From NCBI GenBank assembly GCA_958299035.1, contig CATQJL010000316.1, positions 15,842,347-15,906,346 on the forward strand: a stretch of 64,000 bases of DNA. Direction: 5' to 3'. Position numbers and translations under genes: made by a program. The notes beneath the pieces were generated by a model. That model saw only the letters and a program-made list of their open reading frames with translations, ran no database searches and was not told the origin of the DNA. This document shows, piece after piece, positions 9,554-24,500 of the stretch; the first letter of the stretch is position 1, and every line of letters begins with the position of its first letter. This DNA is from Cylicocyclus nassatus (taxonomy: Eukaryota; Nematoda; Chromadorea; Rhabditida; Strongylidae).

Positions 9554-12500
9554 CTAGATTCCGGATTTGGAGAATGAGACCCGCAAATGCGCATTTTCAG
9601 CGAGTTTGTGGTTGTGCATAGCAATAAGTGCATCAATCGCCGTCTCCACATCTTCGAGTTGGCATAAAGCCATCTTGTGGTCTTTCCTGGAAAAAAGGAT
9701 ACGGTAATTTAACTTAGCGTCGAAAAATAATTGTTGAACATACGGGAAGAATTTGAATGCCTTCACTTGGAAACCGTTCTGCTCGAAAGCCTCAGTCAGG
9801 GTCTCTTCGGAGATATTTGGTGGAATATTTGACAGGTGCAAGGTGCAACTAGGCGGATAGATGTTCATGTAATTCTTGCTTCCTGGTTTCTTGAAACGAT
9901 GCAGAGGGGAGTGGGAATAATCCCTTGTTAGACCCGCGTCTGGTTGGCCTGAATTAAAATTGTCAATGAGTGTTGTCAGCTCCCCGAGCACTTTAGATTA
10001 CGCTAATCTTCTGTGATAAGTCAAAAGTTCAAAATCTGACATACCTTCTTTGGGCAGCTGTACATTGTTATGCTTTGATGGGGCTACCCTTATCACTCGG
10101 TCATGCCAACGTATTTTATCCAGATGTTGCATGGCTGAAAATATAACAACGCTCAAAACCTTTATCTGTTTTCTCTCTGATATTCACAGTAATAGAATTT
10201 CTTGCAACTCTATAAATAGTAGCAAAAAATTTTGCAGCATAAAGGTATGTAGTAACCAAGAATTATAATCTTTATGCATTCCCCCCCCCCCCTCCTCCCC
10301 CAACCCCATTACCCTACACCTATAGAAAGGGTAAAGTTGAAAGTCATACTTGGAAGAACAAAGAGCTGTTTCCAAAACGAAGATATGGTAACGGCGGAGA
10401 GGCTGCCAATAGTGAGAATCCATGGAGACGTCAAAAGACCGCCAGGAATGTGCAGCTGCTGGTTCGCACGGACCCATTGCCATGCAAAGGGAAGATCCCC
10501 TTGATCGATTTCGATCTATTCCCTCCCCCTCCCCCCTTGCTTTGCCTTTTTACATATAGTAACATTTCATTTCTATGAAAAATGCATGTGAATGGAAGCT
10601 ATTATTGGCTTGGATGGGAAAGTTTACGATCATTCCCGGGCATACAAGCAAATCGATTGTTCTGAGAGCATAAGTTATCTCACTTTGATCGTACGCAACT
10701 GTAAATTTGATACATGAAATTTATCTTGCGGCTGGATATAGATATTCAGATTTTGAAGTTACAACTGCGAAGGCACAATGTTAGGCTCTATGCAGAATCA
10801 ATGTTAAGAAAACACCGTTTTGCTCATAGTGTAATGTGACAATTTCACTTAATTTCTCTAGTTCGCTTCATGGGCATTTCAGTAATAAAGAAAATGGTGC
10901 TTCGATCGAGAAAAGAATCAACAGTCTACAGTCTTTAGTGTTGCAAGCAACTCTTGACAGGCCACTGTGTTTACTGTTGCAAGCAAGTCTAGGCAGCCTA
11001 CAGTAATTATTGTTACAGGAAATTCTAGGCAGCTTACCGTAGTTACTGTTGCAAGCAACTCAGGCAGCTACCCTTCTTATTGTTGCAAGCGATGCCAGGT
11101 AGCCTAGAGTATCTATTGTTGCAAGCGATTCTAGGCAGCCTACCGTATTTACCGTTGGAAGCAACTCTTGGCAGCCTAAGGTACTGTTGCAAGCAGCTCT
11201 AAGGTAGGCAGTCTATCGTGATTAGTGTTGCAAGCAACTCAGGCACCGTATTTACTGTAAGCATTTCTGAACATTATGCCGTCTTTGTTGTTGCAAGCAA
11301 TTCTACGCAGCTCTACCGTGCTCCTTACCTATTCAAGCAGGGGTTAGCAAACATGCGGTTGAAGGTCGTGTAATCCTTACTCATTCATTTCGAAATCAGT
11401 GGAAAATATTATATATATATGGTTCTGGTTTGAACCTCATTAGTTTTTGTGGTAACTTTATCCAGAAAACCCATTCTTAGGTGTCAATTTGCTTACAATT
11501 ACTTAGTAGGCAACTGATCATATTTCATGTTGATTAACCAAAGAATTTCAAGTTTTGAGCTTACTCACCAAGTTGTGCTTGTTGCGGTTCCGAATACTGT
11601 ATCAAGGCATTATCCTTTTTGTTGTATAGAATCTTCACACGTACTACGTCGCCGTAAACGCCTAAAGTGGCCTATTAAAGGACGCAAAAGAAGCTGCATT
11701 GTGTATGATGTATGTCGAAATATATTCAAAAAGAGCACTCAAGTTTTTACTTTACAAAAAACGCAAGTGTTCCTCTTGACATCATTTCTAAGTACAAAAA
11801 GAAATGTTCGCATTGTACAAGAAAGAACTTTAAAGGTCGAGAACACTCACCAAATAAAGTGAACAGAGCGTCCGGCGACACTTTCTGAAAAGAAATTCTT
11901 ATATTTGATAGCATGTCAGTTGTACTGTAGTACTTACATTTTCATCTAAATTTGATACAAGAACGACCGATGTGATGCTAAGAATATTCACAGGGAATCG
12001 TAGCGAGGTAAGCGATGAGGGTGTGAGGCCACCAACTGCACCACTTAACGCACCTAAGGACGGCAAGTATTGCGATAAAGCTGTCGCATCTGAATAAAAA
12101 AACCGTTTCTGCTGAAGTACGAAGTGGATGTATAGGATACGGTAAAGGGAATATGACCGACCTGCGCCTAAGGTTGGAGGTATAAATGTCGTAGCAGGAT
12201 TGGCACCGAAAGCGAATGAATATGGAGATGCCGTCGGCAGCAATGATTGCAAGCCAGGAATTCCTGAAATTGCTGAGATTCGGATCAAATTGTTTGGAGC
12301 CCCTGGCGCGAAGTGTAATGTGAAGGCAATTTTCGGACCGTCGTTGGTTGCTCAAGCAGGAAGCCCGATATTTGAGTACAGGCGCTTTTACACATATACC
12401 GTATAATACAGTAATGCCACTCGCTCCCTCCCCCCCCCCCCCCACCCACCCCTCAAAAAGAAAATTACGAAGTGATATTAAGCTAAGTCGTAGACAAAGC

Positions 12501-15500
12501 CGCAACTCATACACATGTGGTTACGGTGGCATACTGTAAAGGTGTAGAAAACGTATACAGTGGCGCACTCTCCTACTCCCGTCCTCTCGACTACCCTTCA
12601 ACTAGAGATTGGTTGAAGTCATGCGCAATAACGGGCAGTCAAACATAAAACATACAAGCTATCATTAAGTTACTTGTTTGAAAACTCAGCAAGCGCTACA
12701 AAGGCAAAGAAACTTCAAATTATAGGTATTATAGAAACGGTATAATTTGGATTAGCCGGGCTTATAATCACTGCTTCGAGAATTCTAGATGGTTATAAGA
12801 AAAACAGAGTAGTGAGGCAAAGTTTCAAATTTCCATGTTTTGATGGTTTTACGAGTTGAAGATAGGCAATTTTCTGCGCATGTTGCAATAGGATGAGTAC
12901 GCTTGCCGCAGTGCTGTTGCATGCAACAGCACTCCCTTCTTAGCTTCCCTAGATTCCTTCCAACAATTGATTACGGTAGCATACGGTATATGTTAAAAAA
13001 AATTTTTGTTCAAGAAGAAAGGCCCGAAAGCGTACCGAGACCGAGTTGCTGTTCAAGGCTGATTTCTCCTGAGGGCAAGTTGGGATTAGTATAATCCCGA
13101 CTTTTGTCGTTGTTGTACTTCACATTGAGTGTGCTTAGTTTGCTGTAGTCGATACGCAACGTACAGCACCTGCAATTGATTCGACGTCTTACAGTACCCT
13201 ACCGTATCGTCTACGGCACTTACCCGTTGTAAACGTTTTGGTTTTCGAGGTTTTGCTTGGCCAACTGAGCGGCATTCGCTTCGCTGATCTGCACCAGTGC
13301 TTGAAACGTGTCTGCAAGTGAAATAGCAATCACGGGGCCATTCACAACTACCCGGGTGATTCTACCCGGGTACGTCTAACACGGGGTGTCAAAGCAGCCA
13401 CACACCGTTAATAGGCCTCTGCATTATCGAAATTATAAACACAAAGCCCGCGTAGAAAACATAGAAATGAAATGAAATATGGCGGAAAATAAAGTAGAAA
13501 TAAAAGTGAGAATAGTAGGAAAGGACCGGAAGTGACTCACTATTCTTGTTGAATGTTATGATCCTCAGCACTTTGCCATAGCGAGAGAAGAGCTAGAATA
13601 GGAAAGGGGTGGTGAACAGAGCAGAGAAAATCAGACGGTACAAATAGGTAGGTGAAAGTTTGAAAGGCGCGCAGTTATAGCTCTTTGCGCTAACGCATAC
13701 GCATTGCGATTTTTACTCTATTTTTGTAAGTCATCCAGGTTTTTACAAATTTTATCAAAAATTATTGAATTGGAAACTGAGCATATTTATCTTCAGTCTG
13801 TTTAATTTTTAGTTTCGACTACTACTAAAACACTGGCAAGAAACAACTGAAGGTAGAAGAATAGACTAAACAACCGAATGATAGCATTCAGAAGCTACAT
13901 ATCTGAGAGAAAACTCATCACATCGCTAAGATCATAGGCAGAAAATTTATAAAAATTTTGAAACACCTTAATTGTAAAAAAATTTTGAGACACTGCCATG
14001 TGTTAAGCCTCTCTTGACTTCGAAAATTATATTCTTTATCACTTTGCCATTTTTTAAGCCTTCCTTGACTTCAAAAATTATATTCTCTATCACTTTCAGT
14101 AATTTTTCAAAAAAGGGGAACGCCTGAGATGAAGATTCAAAAAATTTACAAGTTCAGTTGCTTAGGCTTCAAAAAATTTTCAGGCAAAAGCCACTGTCCA
14201 CGCAACCAGTTTTCTTTATCGGTAGTCGAAAATTGCAACACTACATTTTCGCCCAGTACCGTACACCTCCCGAGCTCAGCACCTCGAGTACGGTACTGGG
14301 CGAGAGCTTGCTGTAGAATTTTTGAGTCCAAAATGCATAAATGTCAGGGCAGCTCAAATGACATTTATGCATTTATGACCCAGAAATTCTACAGCAAGCT
14401 CAGGAAACAGTTTAATTAGATCTCCCTCCCTATCTCCAGTTTCTCACAAAATTCAAGAATGCCTAACCTTCGAGTCTGACGATGTTTGAAGCTAATTAGT
14501 ATGCCAAATTCATAAAAATCTTATGTCTGCTAGGAAATTAATTTTTCGTCATTTTCATCTGTGCCAAACGACAAAAACTTAGATTTTGTGATATTACTTT
14601 GTTCGTGTAAATGACAAGTTTCTAATTACAAAATTTTTCCAGAAAAACGGAGATCTCCCAGTAAAAAGGTAGTTCTCCATGTTAAACTATCCTGGATGAC
14701 TTATTGTTTGACTTCCAAAACAAGAAACGCTTATTCAAATCTCGCGCCACTGCGTTTCGCAAATACATGCTTGAGTGTGCGTATAAATGTGTGTGTCAGT
14801 CAGTATTGAACAACATCTGGCTAGCGAAACTCAGTAAGAAGTAAGCATCTAAGAGTAAGTAAAAGCGGATACAGTATACTTACCGTATGCAACACATCTA
14901 ATGTGACCGGGTAGATCATATTCTCGATGATCACTCGCAACACGCTATTCGGCGCTTGTTGCGTACCTCCGGATATGTCCAGAGTCGAGATCGAGCTGCC
15001 ATTGGAGATGGGAAGACCCTAAAGTATTTTTGGGATTATTTGGGGCAGACGAGAACTGGTCCCCTACTCGCTCGCACACCCCGCTCTATCACGCATTTGG
15101 CAAGATAAATGACTTTGTTGTTTTCTAAGCTCAACCAAGCCATATAAAACATATTGCTAGCCAAACACTCACCTTCATCGGCTCCATAAAATTTAATTCT
15201 TTTCCCTGCCCTCCCCTATCGACGCCTACCCCTGCGGAAGCTTTGCTATTTTCAACGCCACTGAATAGGCTAATTGTAGCTCGAAAGCAGCGTTTGACCA
15301 GAAACCAAGAGTTAGAAGGGAAATTGCAAGCTATAATCGGTACCTATGCTGACGCACTCTTCGCAGATAGTGATTAAAGCTGACGGTAATGAAAAGAATT
15401 TTCAACTATGATAATGTCATGACCTTTTGCCCAGGAAACTAATTTCTCACATTTGGAATGTCTGCTATTTCGAACTTTTCAACTATGATAAGTACAAAGT

Positions 15501-18500
15501 CCAGAGCTTTGAAAGCTTGCACATCTTTTGCAAAAATAGCGATCATGTTGCAAAGAAATTCTCCTAATGAGTAAAAGTTGCAAAGCCCATTCACCAACGC
15601 AGGCATTCTGAGCTGCGCCCCACTGATGAGGTGCGGTCGCGTGTAGTAGCGAGACTGATGAAGGCATAGTAAATTTGTTGACATCGTATACAGATTTTAT
15701 TTTATTTTTGCAGCAAACCAAGAAACATTGATTCGAGTAATTATAGGCTATTGTTTTCCAGATGTGAAGGCAAGAATCCAAGGTTAGAATTTCATTTTTG
15801 AAAACCCGTCCTTTTACGGGGATCTCGAAAACTTCCGAAGCCTCAACAGTTCTAGAAGTGGCTTGGACTACGATGGATTACAGCCGCTTCACCTAGAGGC
15901 AATGGGGAAGTTACGGATGAGCTACCGTAGCCACATCGCACCGGGACCCACCAATTGCAACTTTTCTCTCGCCCACTGGACAAAGTCTGACGTTCACTAA
16001 AGTCGGTGAGGCAACGGATACCGCCATTATTCGCAGCCTCCGCAATAGCATGCAGGAAAGGACTACTAGTCCTTTCCTGCATGCTATTGCATATTGTGTG
16101 CGGAGCAGTAGTCCGCAAAGGCGGCGCAAGAGAGTGGTATCACTTCCCATCCACTAAATTCCTCAACCCAAAAAGCTACCCATGTAAGGTATGCCTTGTC
16201 TAATCGTTTGGATTAAGGCTCAACTAATAGCGCAGTCTCTGAGCGCAGTGAAGGTGTCACGCATGGGCTACCGTAATCAGATCGTGTCACGACCCACCTA
16301 TAGCAACATTACTCGTCCTTTCGACAAATCATGACACATCACTTAAGTCTACCCATACAAGGGTAGATACCATACCTGATCGGTGCGGAACGAGTCGTAT
16401 GTCGGATAGGAATCTGGCATCACCTGGGCGGCCATTCTCTTGGCATCCAGAAGGCGTTGTGAAGGCGCACCGCGCTTCGTCGTCTGATGACCAACACACA
16501 TCACATCACGCACTCACACACACGCATCAGTCAATGCGACGATGGCCGATCGATGCGCGACCGACGACGAACGGAACGAACGAACGAACAATAGAGCAAC
16601 ACGATGTGTGTATGTATGTAGAAGAAAGTATGGGACCATTTTTTTGTTCCGAAAAAAGAGAATGTGAGAAGCGAGAACAAGAAGGACCAGAAGCTTAGGA
16701 GGTTTGGCGGCTTTAGAATGACAACTGCGCGAGATCGAGGACTACAGCTTCTTCTTCTTATGGGTATGAAGCGACACACTAACCTACTTCGTTCGAGCTG
16801 TTTTACCATTACTAGTGAACCTCTGGAGGTGCTATTTGGAAAAGCGTTCGCTTCGGGACCCGCCGCGGTTTCCCGCTGTTTGAAAATTTTTGAATTGCGC
16901 TTACGTTTTTTTATATATCAGATACTGATTACCGTAATCCTACATCAATCATGGATAGACAATGCGGACCTTGTTTACTCTAACAACACCCTGAAAACTT
17001 TACCACAAAGCAACCGACAAGACTGGGCGACCGCGTCGCGAGGCATGTGCGCAGCGGCATGCCCAGGTCTGTTCTCCCCAAAGTAAGCGGGTACAATGCA
17101 ACAAAATGTGTTTCTATGTTATTAGCATGAAGCCAAGCTTTTCTCCTAATTTATCTTTCCAAGAAAATTTAGCATTGGTAAACATGGGTGACTGCGACTG
17201 ACTTGACTCATACACTATTCTAGGCAGCGGACTATTCGCGATTACTGTAGGACTACGGTATGTACAAGGAGAAAGACTGACTCCAGATTTCGTTTATGTA
17301 CAAGGAGAAGAGTCTAAGTTGTTACAAAAAAATCGAGATGTATACTGCTTTGCTGTAATTTCAGTACTATGCTACAGCCTAGGTGATTACTGTACGGTTA
17401 CGGTACTTAGTAAATTAATTCAAACATACGCAAGAGAAGATTTCATAATGGGCAGAGAATATGGAATGCCAATTGCTCTAATCAAAGGTTATAAATAAAA
17501 GTTCGTTTACACAGATAGTACAGTACATTTACAGTAAGCTGATGTACTAAATACTAACAGAGTCGCGATTCATATATGGAAAGTGAAAACATGAAAACAT
17601 GATTGTTAAACATATACTGTATTGCTGTACTAATCGGAATTGACTATTTTGGGCATGTGGAGGTATTCTCTATAGTACAAAGCTGAGCCAACATACAGGT
17701 TTCGTATGAGGGCGGGAGGGGGGGGGGGGAATATGGGAATGTGAGCAGGGTAGTAAACCATAATAATGAGCTATGTATTAGGTACTCGAGCTCACCGCCT
17801 TAGACTTGGAGACACCATTGTGAAAATGGCCATGTTTTACTCAAAGGCCAACAGAAACGGGAAATTTTCCAAAGCAAAGTAGGGAAAGAAGTCAAACGTA
17901 GAATGTCCTACAGTAATCTCACAGTAAGACGTTCTACAAAATTTCTAATGAAATGAACGGCTCCTAGCTGAACTTTCACAAATTTCGGCTACATAGAACC
18001 AGTTCGTTACCTCATCAACAACAACGACCAGCGAAATAATCCATCAATACGGATTTCAAAGCGAGTATTTTCGAACAAAACATAGGAGGGCGGGAAGGGT
18101 GTATGTCAAGAGGCGCGATTTTTATTGCCAGCTAGACACCAAATAGCACATTATAAGTGTTATGCAACTTTCTAGAAGTATATGAATTCTAGAAGAAGAT
18201 ATATTAGATAGTTGCATGAGTTGTTTGACCTTGATACTCTCGAAAAAATTCAAAAGAGCAAGTTTAAAGGTCAGAAACTCATGAAAACGCATTTCAGAAC
18301 AAATTCGTAAATATTTCACTCCGATTTACAACAAAAACCACGAAACTCAGCAAGTGGTGACTTTAGACAGATAGTAAGCTAATGTACTTTATCTGGTAAT
18401 TTTTGAAGACTTGCATAGCACCAAATTGGAGATTTAAGTTGGTGACAGCCAGAGAAATCGCGCCTCTTGACCGTCTCCCGGGCGGGAAGGGGGGGGGGGG

Positions 18501-21500
18501 GAGGGGAGAGAAAAATTGTTGTTGTGACTGAGGCTATCTGCTCTCAGTCTCATTATTTCGCTGCAACTATCTTATAAATCTAAAAGCACACGCGATGTGA
18601 TGATACTAATGCGTCACGCAATTCTACACAATTCCATCTATGTGCCGGGCCGTTCTGCAGCGCGTTAGTGAAATTCGAGATTGTAATTTTTAATTTGAAA
18701 AGTATACGCTTGAAATTATACCTTTTCATTTTTGAAAGCTATGGAACAACTGAAAGCCAGTAGCCTCATTATGGTGTAATTGCACAACACACATCTCCTA
18801 AAAGGTTATCTCAAGTGATAAAGAAAAATCAATAATTAATGGCGTGCGACCTGCATACCGGGTAAAATGAGTATGATTTTATAGATACGAATTTCAAAAA
18901 GAAAGCACAACCTGCTCATTATCCGAGGCCACGCCCATTTACGGGCTGACCAATCAGAGTGGCGCAATGTCTAGATGGCGTGGCTTGTGTAATTGTACCA
19001 AATGCACAGCAAGATAAGATACGCCTTATCACTGCAGCGGAGTCTAATATGAGAATAAAATTTGAATTTTGTAGGATATAACGCTAATTAGAGGCAAAAT
19101 GAGAGGCAAATATATGGAGCGTACTTATATACACATTACGGTCCCATATGGAAATCACGGATGCTAACAACTAACAACAGCAGTACAAATACTGTAACCA
19201 GCTATACTACCACTATCGTACTATGTAGTTCTTGTACCTTATTTATAGGACATTGTCTGTAGTTGCGTAGCTTGCTACGGATAAAAAGCACATTGCTAGA
19301 ACACTATAGTCGACCTCGTTTGACGTTTTTGTGACGCATTCATAGACTAGCAAGACAAGACAACCGCGCACAAGCACGAGGGCGGGGGAGGGGGAGGGGA
19401 GGGAGGTAGATGACGGTAATATCGTTAGCGACCGGCTGTGGATACGGTGGTTATATCAGGGGGGGGGGGAGGAAAGCTTCCTCGAAAGTTTAGCTACGTT
19501 CAGGAGAGCGGTGTTCAGTTGATGTAAGTGAAACTTTTGGCTTACAAAACGCACATCTAAGGCTGAAATTTTTTTTGGGGGGGGGGGGGGAACCCGTCAA
19601 TACACGTATATTGAAAAAAGAAGACAAATTGCAACTAAAAGCCTGGCATTGCGCTATCATGACCATGATGATGATGGAATCTGATTATTCAGCCGTAACA
19701 GCGCCCCATCAATCCCCGCCACCCCCCCCCCCCCCCCGCCTTTTCTGCAAATTTTGCTTTCTATAAAAGCCTACATGCATAAACGCACAAACAAATTTCT
19801 CTAAACACGCATTAAATTGTAATGCTAATGGACGGACATAAAGAACAGATAGCGCTTGATAGCGACGTCGATTATATGGCGATTATGGAAAATGATAAGG
19901 ACAAGAAGCGTCTTCTGCACGAGCAGCAGCATTCTCGACGGGGGAAACTACGGGGGGAACTAGAACGGGGGGGGGAGGCACATCTATAAGGAGGTATGGA
20001 CATGACAAGGCTCAAGAGAAGAGGCGCTCCTCTCTTATGTGAGGGGCAGCGGTCATAAACAGATACATGCTCTACGTAGGTGCTGAGATTAATTAATTTT
20101 GACGTGCTGGTTGGGGATCGATTTCCAAGGGGAGGGGGGAAGGGGAGCAAGGGGCAGAGCCCTCTCTTCGGACAACGACGAGGACGATGAGGATGAGCTC
20201 TTTCGGAGAGATATCTGAACGCAAAGGGGTTCATTAAGGTATTGCTCAGCGCTGTATCGCATCTCTCTATTTTGTTGAGTTAGTGAGGGGAGGGGGGGGG
20301 GTGGGACGAAAGGAGGCGGGGTGGAGGTAATAAAGGAGAATCAATGGATGCAGATGGCTGCACCTTTGCCTACAAAAGTTCCTGAACTGAATTTTCATTT
20401 CATTTTCATTTCATTTATTCATAGGCATAACCCTATGTTTTAACAACACGAACTATAAAAAATCAACAAAAAACCACAACAACAACACATAAATATCAAA
20501 GATCACCTGAACTCAATGGAAGATCAGAGTTAATGGCACAACAACTCGTAATTTGTAAGATCATGTGAAAGAACAAGCAGATCAGAATTAGCTATCACTG
20601 GACTGCAGATACTTCCTGAGAACAGCCTTAAACTGGGATAACTTTGCAGGGAACAAATGCCGTCTCAAAAGCCTATCAATGTCCTGAACGATACGGCACG
20701 TGAAGAATTTCTTGCGTAGCTTTAACCTGGCTCTAGGGATAATGAGCTTTCTACTACCTCCCCTTGTATTGGATGCTCTGGTTGGAAAGAACTTTTTGAA
20801 TTCTAAGCCACATGTACCATATGCAATCTTATGAGCCATCACAAGATCAAATTTGCGCCTTCTGTAGGCGAGTGAGGAGAGTCCCAAATTTGTATTCCGG
20901 ATGTTACCGTTTGGAATGAGATCGTAGTGAAAACCTGTTTTGCGTATGAAAAGTTTACGAGTGAAATTGTTCTGGACTTTCTCGATATAGTTTATTGTTT
21001 TGCACAAATATGGATTGTAAATCACGGTACCATATTCCAACATGGGTCTTATGAACGACTTATACGCTTGCAGGAAGATAGCTGCATCTTTATTTTCAAA
21101 AGCTCTAAACAAATTGTAGACCGTTCTTGTGGCTTTGTCTGCTATCATCTTACAGTGTTCATCAAAAGTGAGGTTACTCTTAACTATGAACCCTAGATCC
21201 CTTATTGAGTCGACTTCTTGGAGATAAGAGTCCCCAACAAGATACTTAAAATTTGGACTGCAGTTTCTTGGTCCAACGTGGATCACCTTAGTTTTTTCCC
21301 TGGAAATGGGCAATGACCAATCATTTGACCAGTTATAAACTTGATCGAGGGCTTTTTGCAACACATTATAACCAGACACATCCCCTACAGCAGCATACAG
21401 CTTGAAGTCATCTGCGAATGCACTACAAGAAACACCCAGGTTAAGTGGAATAGTTGGTAGCTCAAACGTATAAATGTTGAACAGCACAGGAGAGAGGACT

Positions 21501-24500
21501 CCCCCCTGTGGGACTCCACTGTGCATCTTACGAGGTTTGGAAAATGAATTATTGACGCGAACCGAAAAAGACCTGTCCGCAAGGAAGGCATTGATCCAGG
21601 CGGTAATGCGAGGATGTATTCCGACCATGTTTAACTTTTGCAATAATTTAACATGAGGTACTTTATCAAAAGCCTTGGTAAAATCGAGATAAATTATGTC
21701 AGTATTAAGTCCGTTATCAAAATTTTGTGTCCAATCATTTAGAGATTGAAGCATAGCTGTAGTGGTAGATTTACCACTTTGAAATCCATGTTGAAACGGT
21801 GAGATGATCTTGTATTTATTCAAATGTCTGACTATATGTTTCTTCAATATCTTCTCAAAAAGTCTAGCAAATATAAAAGTAATACTGACTGGTCGGAAGT
21901 TTTTTGCAGAACTATACGGTTTCTTTTTCGGTATTGGTGTAACATATGAAGTGCGCCATCTAGCTGGCACTTCTGCTCTCATAAAACTCAAGCTGCACAA
22001 AAATTGAAGAGGTCCGGCTATAATGTGTGCTACTGATTTTATGAAATGTAATGGTAACAAGTCTGGTGTGAGCGAAGTTGAGTGAGGCCAAGAGATCAGC
22101 AACCTATAGATGTCATCAGTAGAAAAACCAGGTTCTTCCTCCATTACAGGAAAACACGGAGAATGTGAACTGATATTCATGGAGGCACTTTCTTGGAAAT
22201 TGGTTTCGAAAACAACAGCAAAATGTTCTGCTTTGTCAAAATCATCAGATATAATAGTCCCATTCTCATCTACAATTACTCCAATCTTACTCTTTTGTTT
22301 AAGTCTAGAACTGATCAATCTGAAAAAATGGACCTTCTTCCGCGACTGGACTATTTTCCTTTCAACAGAAGCGTTGTATTTCCTAAGCCTTTTGGTAAAA
22401 ATAGTGTTCATTCTGATATACTCGCTCCAATTCTCATTACTCCCACCATGCACTACTCTATTCCATGCATGCTCTCTTCTTTCATATAATTTACGAAGAT
22501 AGCTGGGAAGGTAAATGGTTTTTGGTGGAACTGAAACCATGGGAACGTATCTATCAATGGCATGGTGAAGAATGAATAAAAATAATTCATGCATATCGTT
22601 AATGTTGTTAGCTGAGTTAAAAGATCCATACCAATCTATATCAGCTAAGTATTTAATCAAATTGTCCCAGTCTGCATGTTTATAGTCTCTACGTATAATA
22701 TGCTCCGTGCGACCAGCGTAGTGTTTGAGTAAGAACCTAACTGTTGCATGATCACTTGACCCCAACGGTGCCTCAACTCGAACCCTTTTGATCAAGTCTT
22801 CATCATTTGTTAAAACTAGGTCCAGGAGATTCTGTCCCAATGTATGGGAATGTACTTTCTGTGATAATCCGTATAACTGACACATGTTCAAGAAATTTCT
22901 TGAAGCTGTGCCACCCTTTGCTGCGGGTTGGGCTGCCCAATCAATACCGGGAAAGTTAAAGTCACCCATAAGGACCAAAGCTTTACTGCAACCCAAAAGA
23001 TCTGTGATGGCTTTTATCATTTGTTCAGTTTTGTTTCCACTGCAGGAGGGGGCTCTGTACACTATAATGATACGCACTGAGACATAAGCAAGGATATCAA
23101 CACAAAGTATCTCATAACTATCTGCTACTGATTCACTGAACACAAGATTTGGATTTAGATTGCATCGGATTATAAGAGCTACACCCCCTCCTCTTTTGCC
23201 AACTCTATCGCACCTATGAATGACAAAATTATCAAAATTACCAAATAGAGAATGAATTACACTTGAAAAAGGAAATTTCGTAGCAACTGGATCGACAAGG
23301 CATCCGGCTAATTTCTCGTCGGGACCACCAGACTATTTGCTTTCAGACTACAACGAATTTACCTAGGTGGTGCACGACAAAGAAGTAATCATGACGCTAA
23401 TAGAAGCTTCTAGGCTTCTTCAAAAATTTCGATATTTGGTTTGAAAATCTTTGATGATATAAGTCATTACTTGCAAAAGGTTTATAATGGAAATTGCTAA
23501 TTTATCCCATTTTGGATTCAAAGATTGGAGGAAAATAAGTAAGAAACTGATGTTATGATACCGAAGGGACTCGGTCTTAGACTGGATTACTCCGCTACTT
23601 TTATACTAATATTGTATAAGTTTCTTTTCCACAAAAAGACCTTTGCATTCTATAAATAGCAGAAAATAGGTGCTATACCTCGGAGTTTTTGAAATGTTTA
23701 TTTTTTAAAAACTCGACTGTTATATTCTTCAAAAGATCACACTTTTAAAGTTCAGCTGCCCTTTGGGAAATCCAAATCTCGAAACAATACGTGATTTTCT
23801 TAATCGTACGGGGAAGAAAACTTGAGATTAACGTTTCTCGGTACTTCACATTTGTAAGCAAAGAGCACCTATCAAATCTGATACTGTAAAGGTCTTATGA
23901 TACGTTTCTGAAACAGGGATTATTATTCAACATTGTCAATATACAGATTGCCATTTTCTGCGCAAAAAAGAATAGAAAAATGTCAAGTCCCTTTTCGTAA
24001 GATTTGGGCATTTAAGGCACATTTATTACATCCGTTGTTATAAATGGTAGTTACTTAATATTTTTGTAAAAAAGTAAATCTTATCTTCAATATAATAACA
24101 ATTTGTTTGCATTCAGGGGTAGAATTGAAACGGAAAATCTTTTCCTGGATAGACATGAAAGTAGTGGAAATAACGGAAATTTATTTGCTTAGGGTAGTAG
24201 CGTAGGGGATTTTCTTTAAAAATTAGTTTTCCTCGATACGGAAAATTATTTTTGGGTAATAGAGGAAACGGGATATTTCTATGTCTCATTATGACCTCAT
24301 TTGCAGTTTTCATGAGAAAATAGAATTTTGAAAAAGTTGCTTTTCAAAGATAAAACTAGCGAAAATTTTTTCAGCAACGTTCGTCTGCTTCACTTTGCAA
24401 ACTAAATTCTCTCAAATATCAAATAAATTAGTGAAAATGTTACTAGGATAACGAGAAAAAGTAATCATGGCACAGAATCATCAATGAGTTCTTCCGCAAC

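Noticed and set aside
11978..12514. 178-codon - strand frame overlapping ptb exons 13-14
   Set aside because: It is a shadow frame of ptb coding sequence joined through introns. The RRM3 linker reads in another frame with correct splice sites.
16399..16698. ATG-led + strand frame opposite ptb exon 8
   Set aside because: It is the complement of the exon and a GAAC/CACA microsatellite. The - strand reading fits PTB in phase on both sides.
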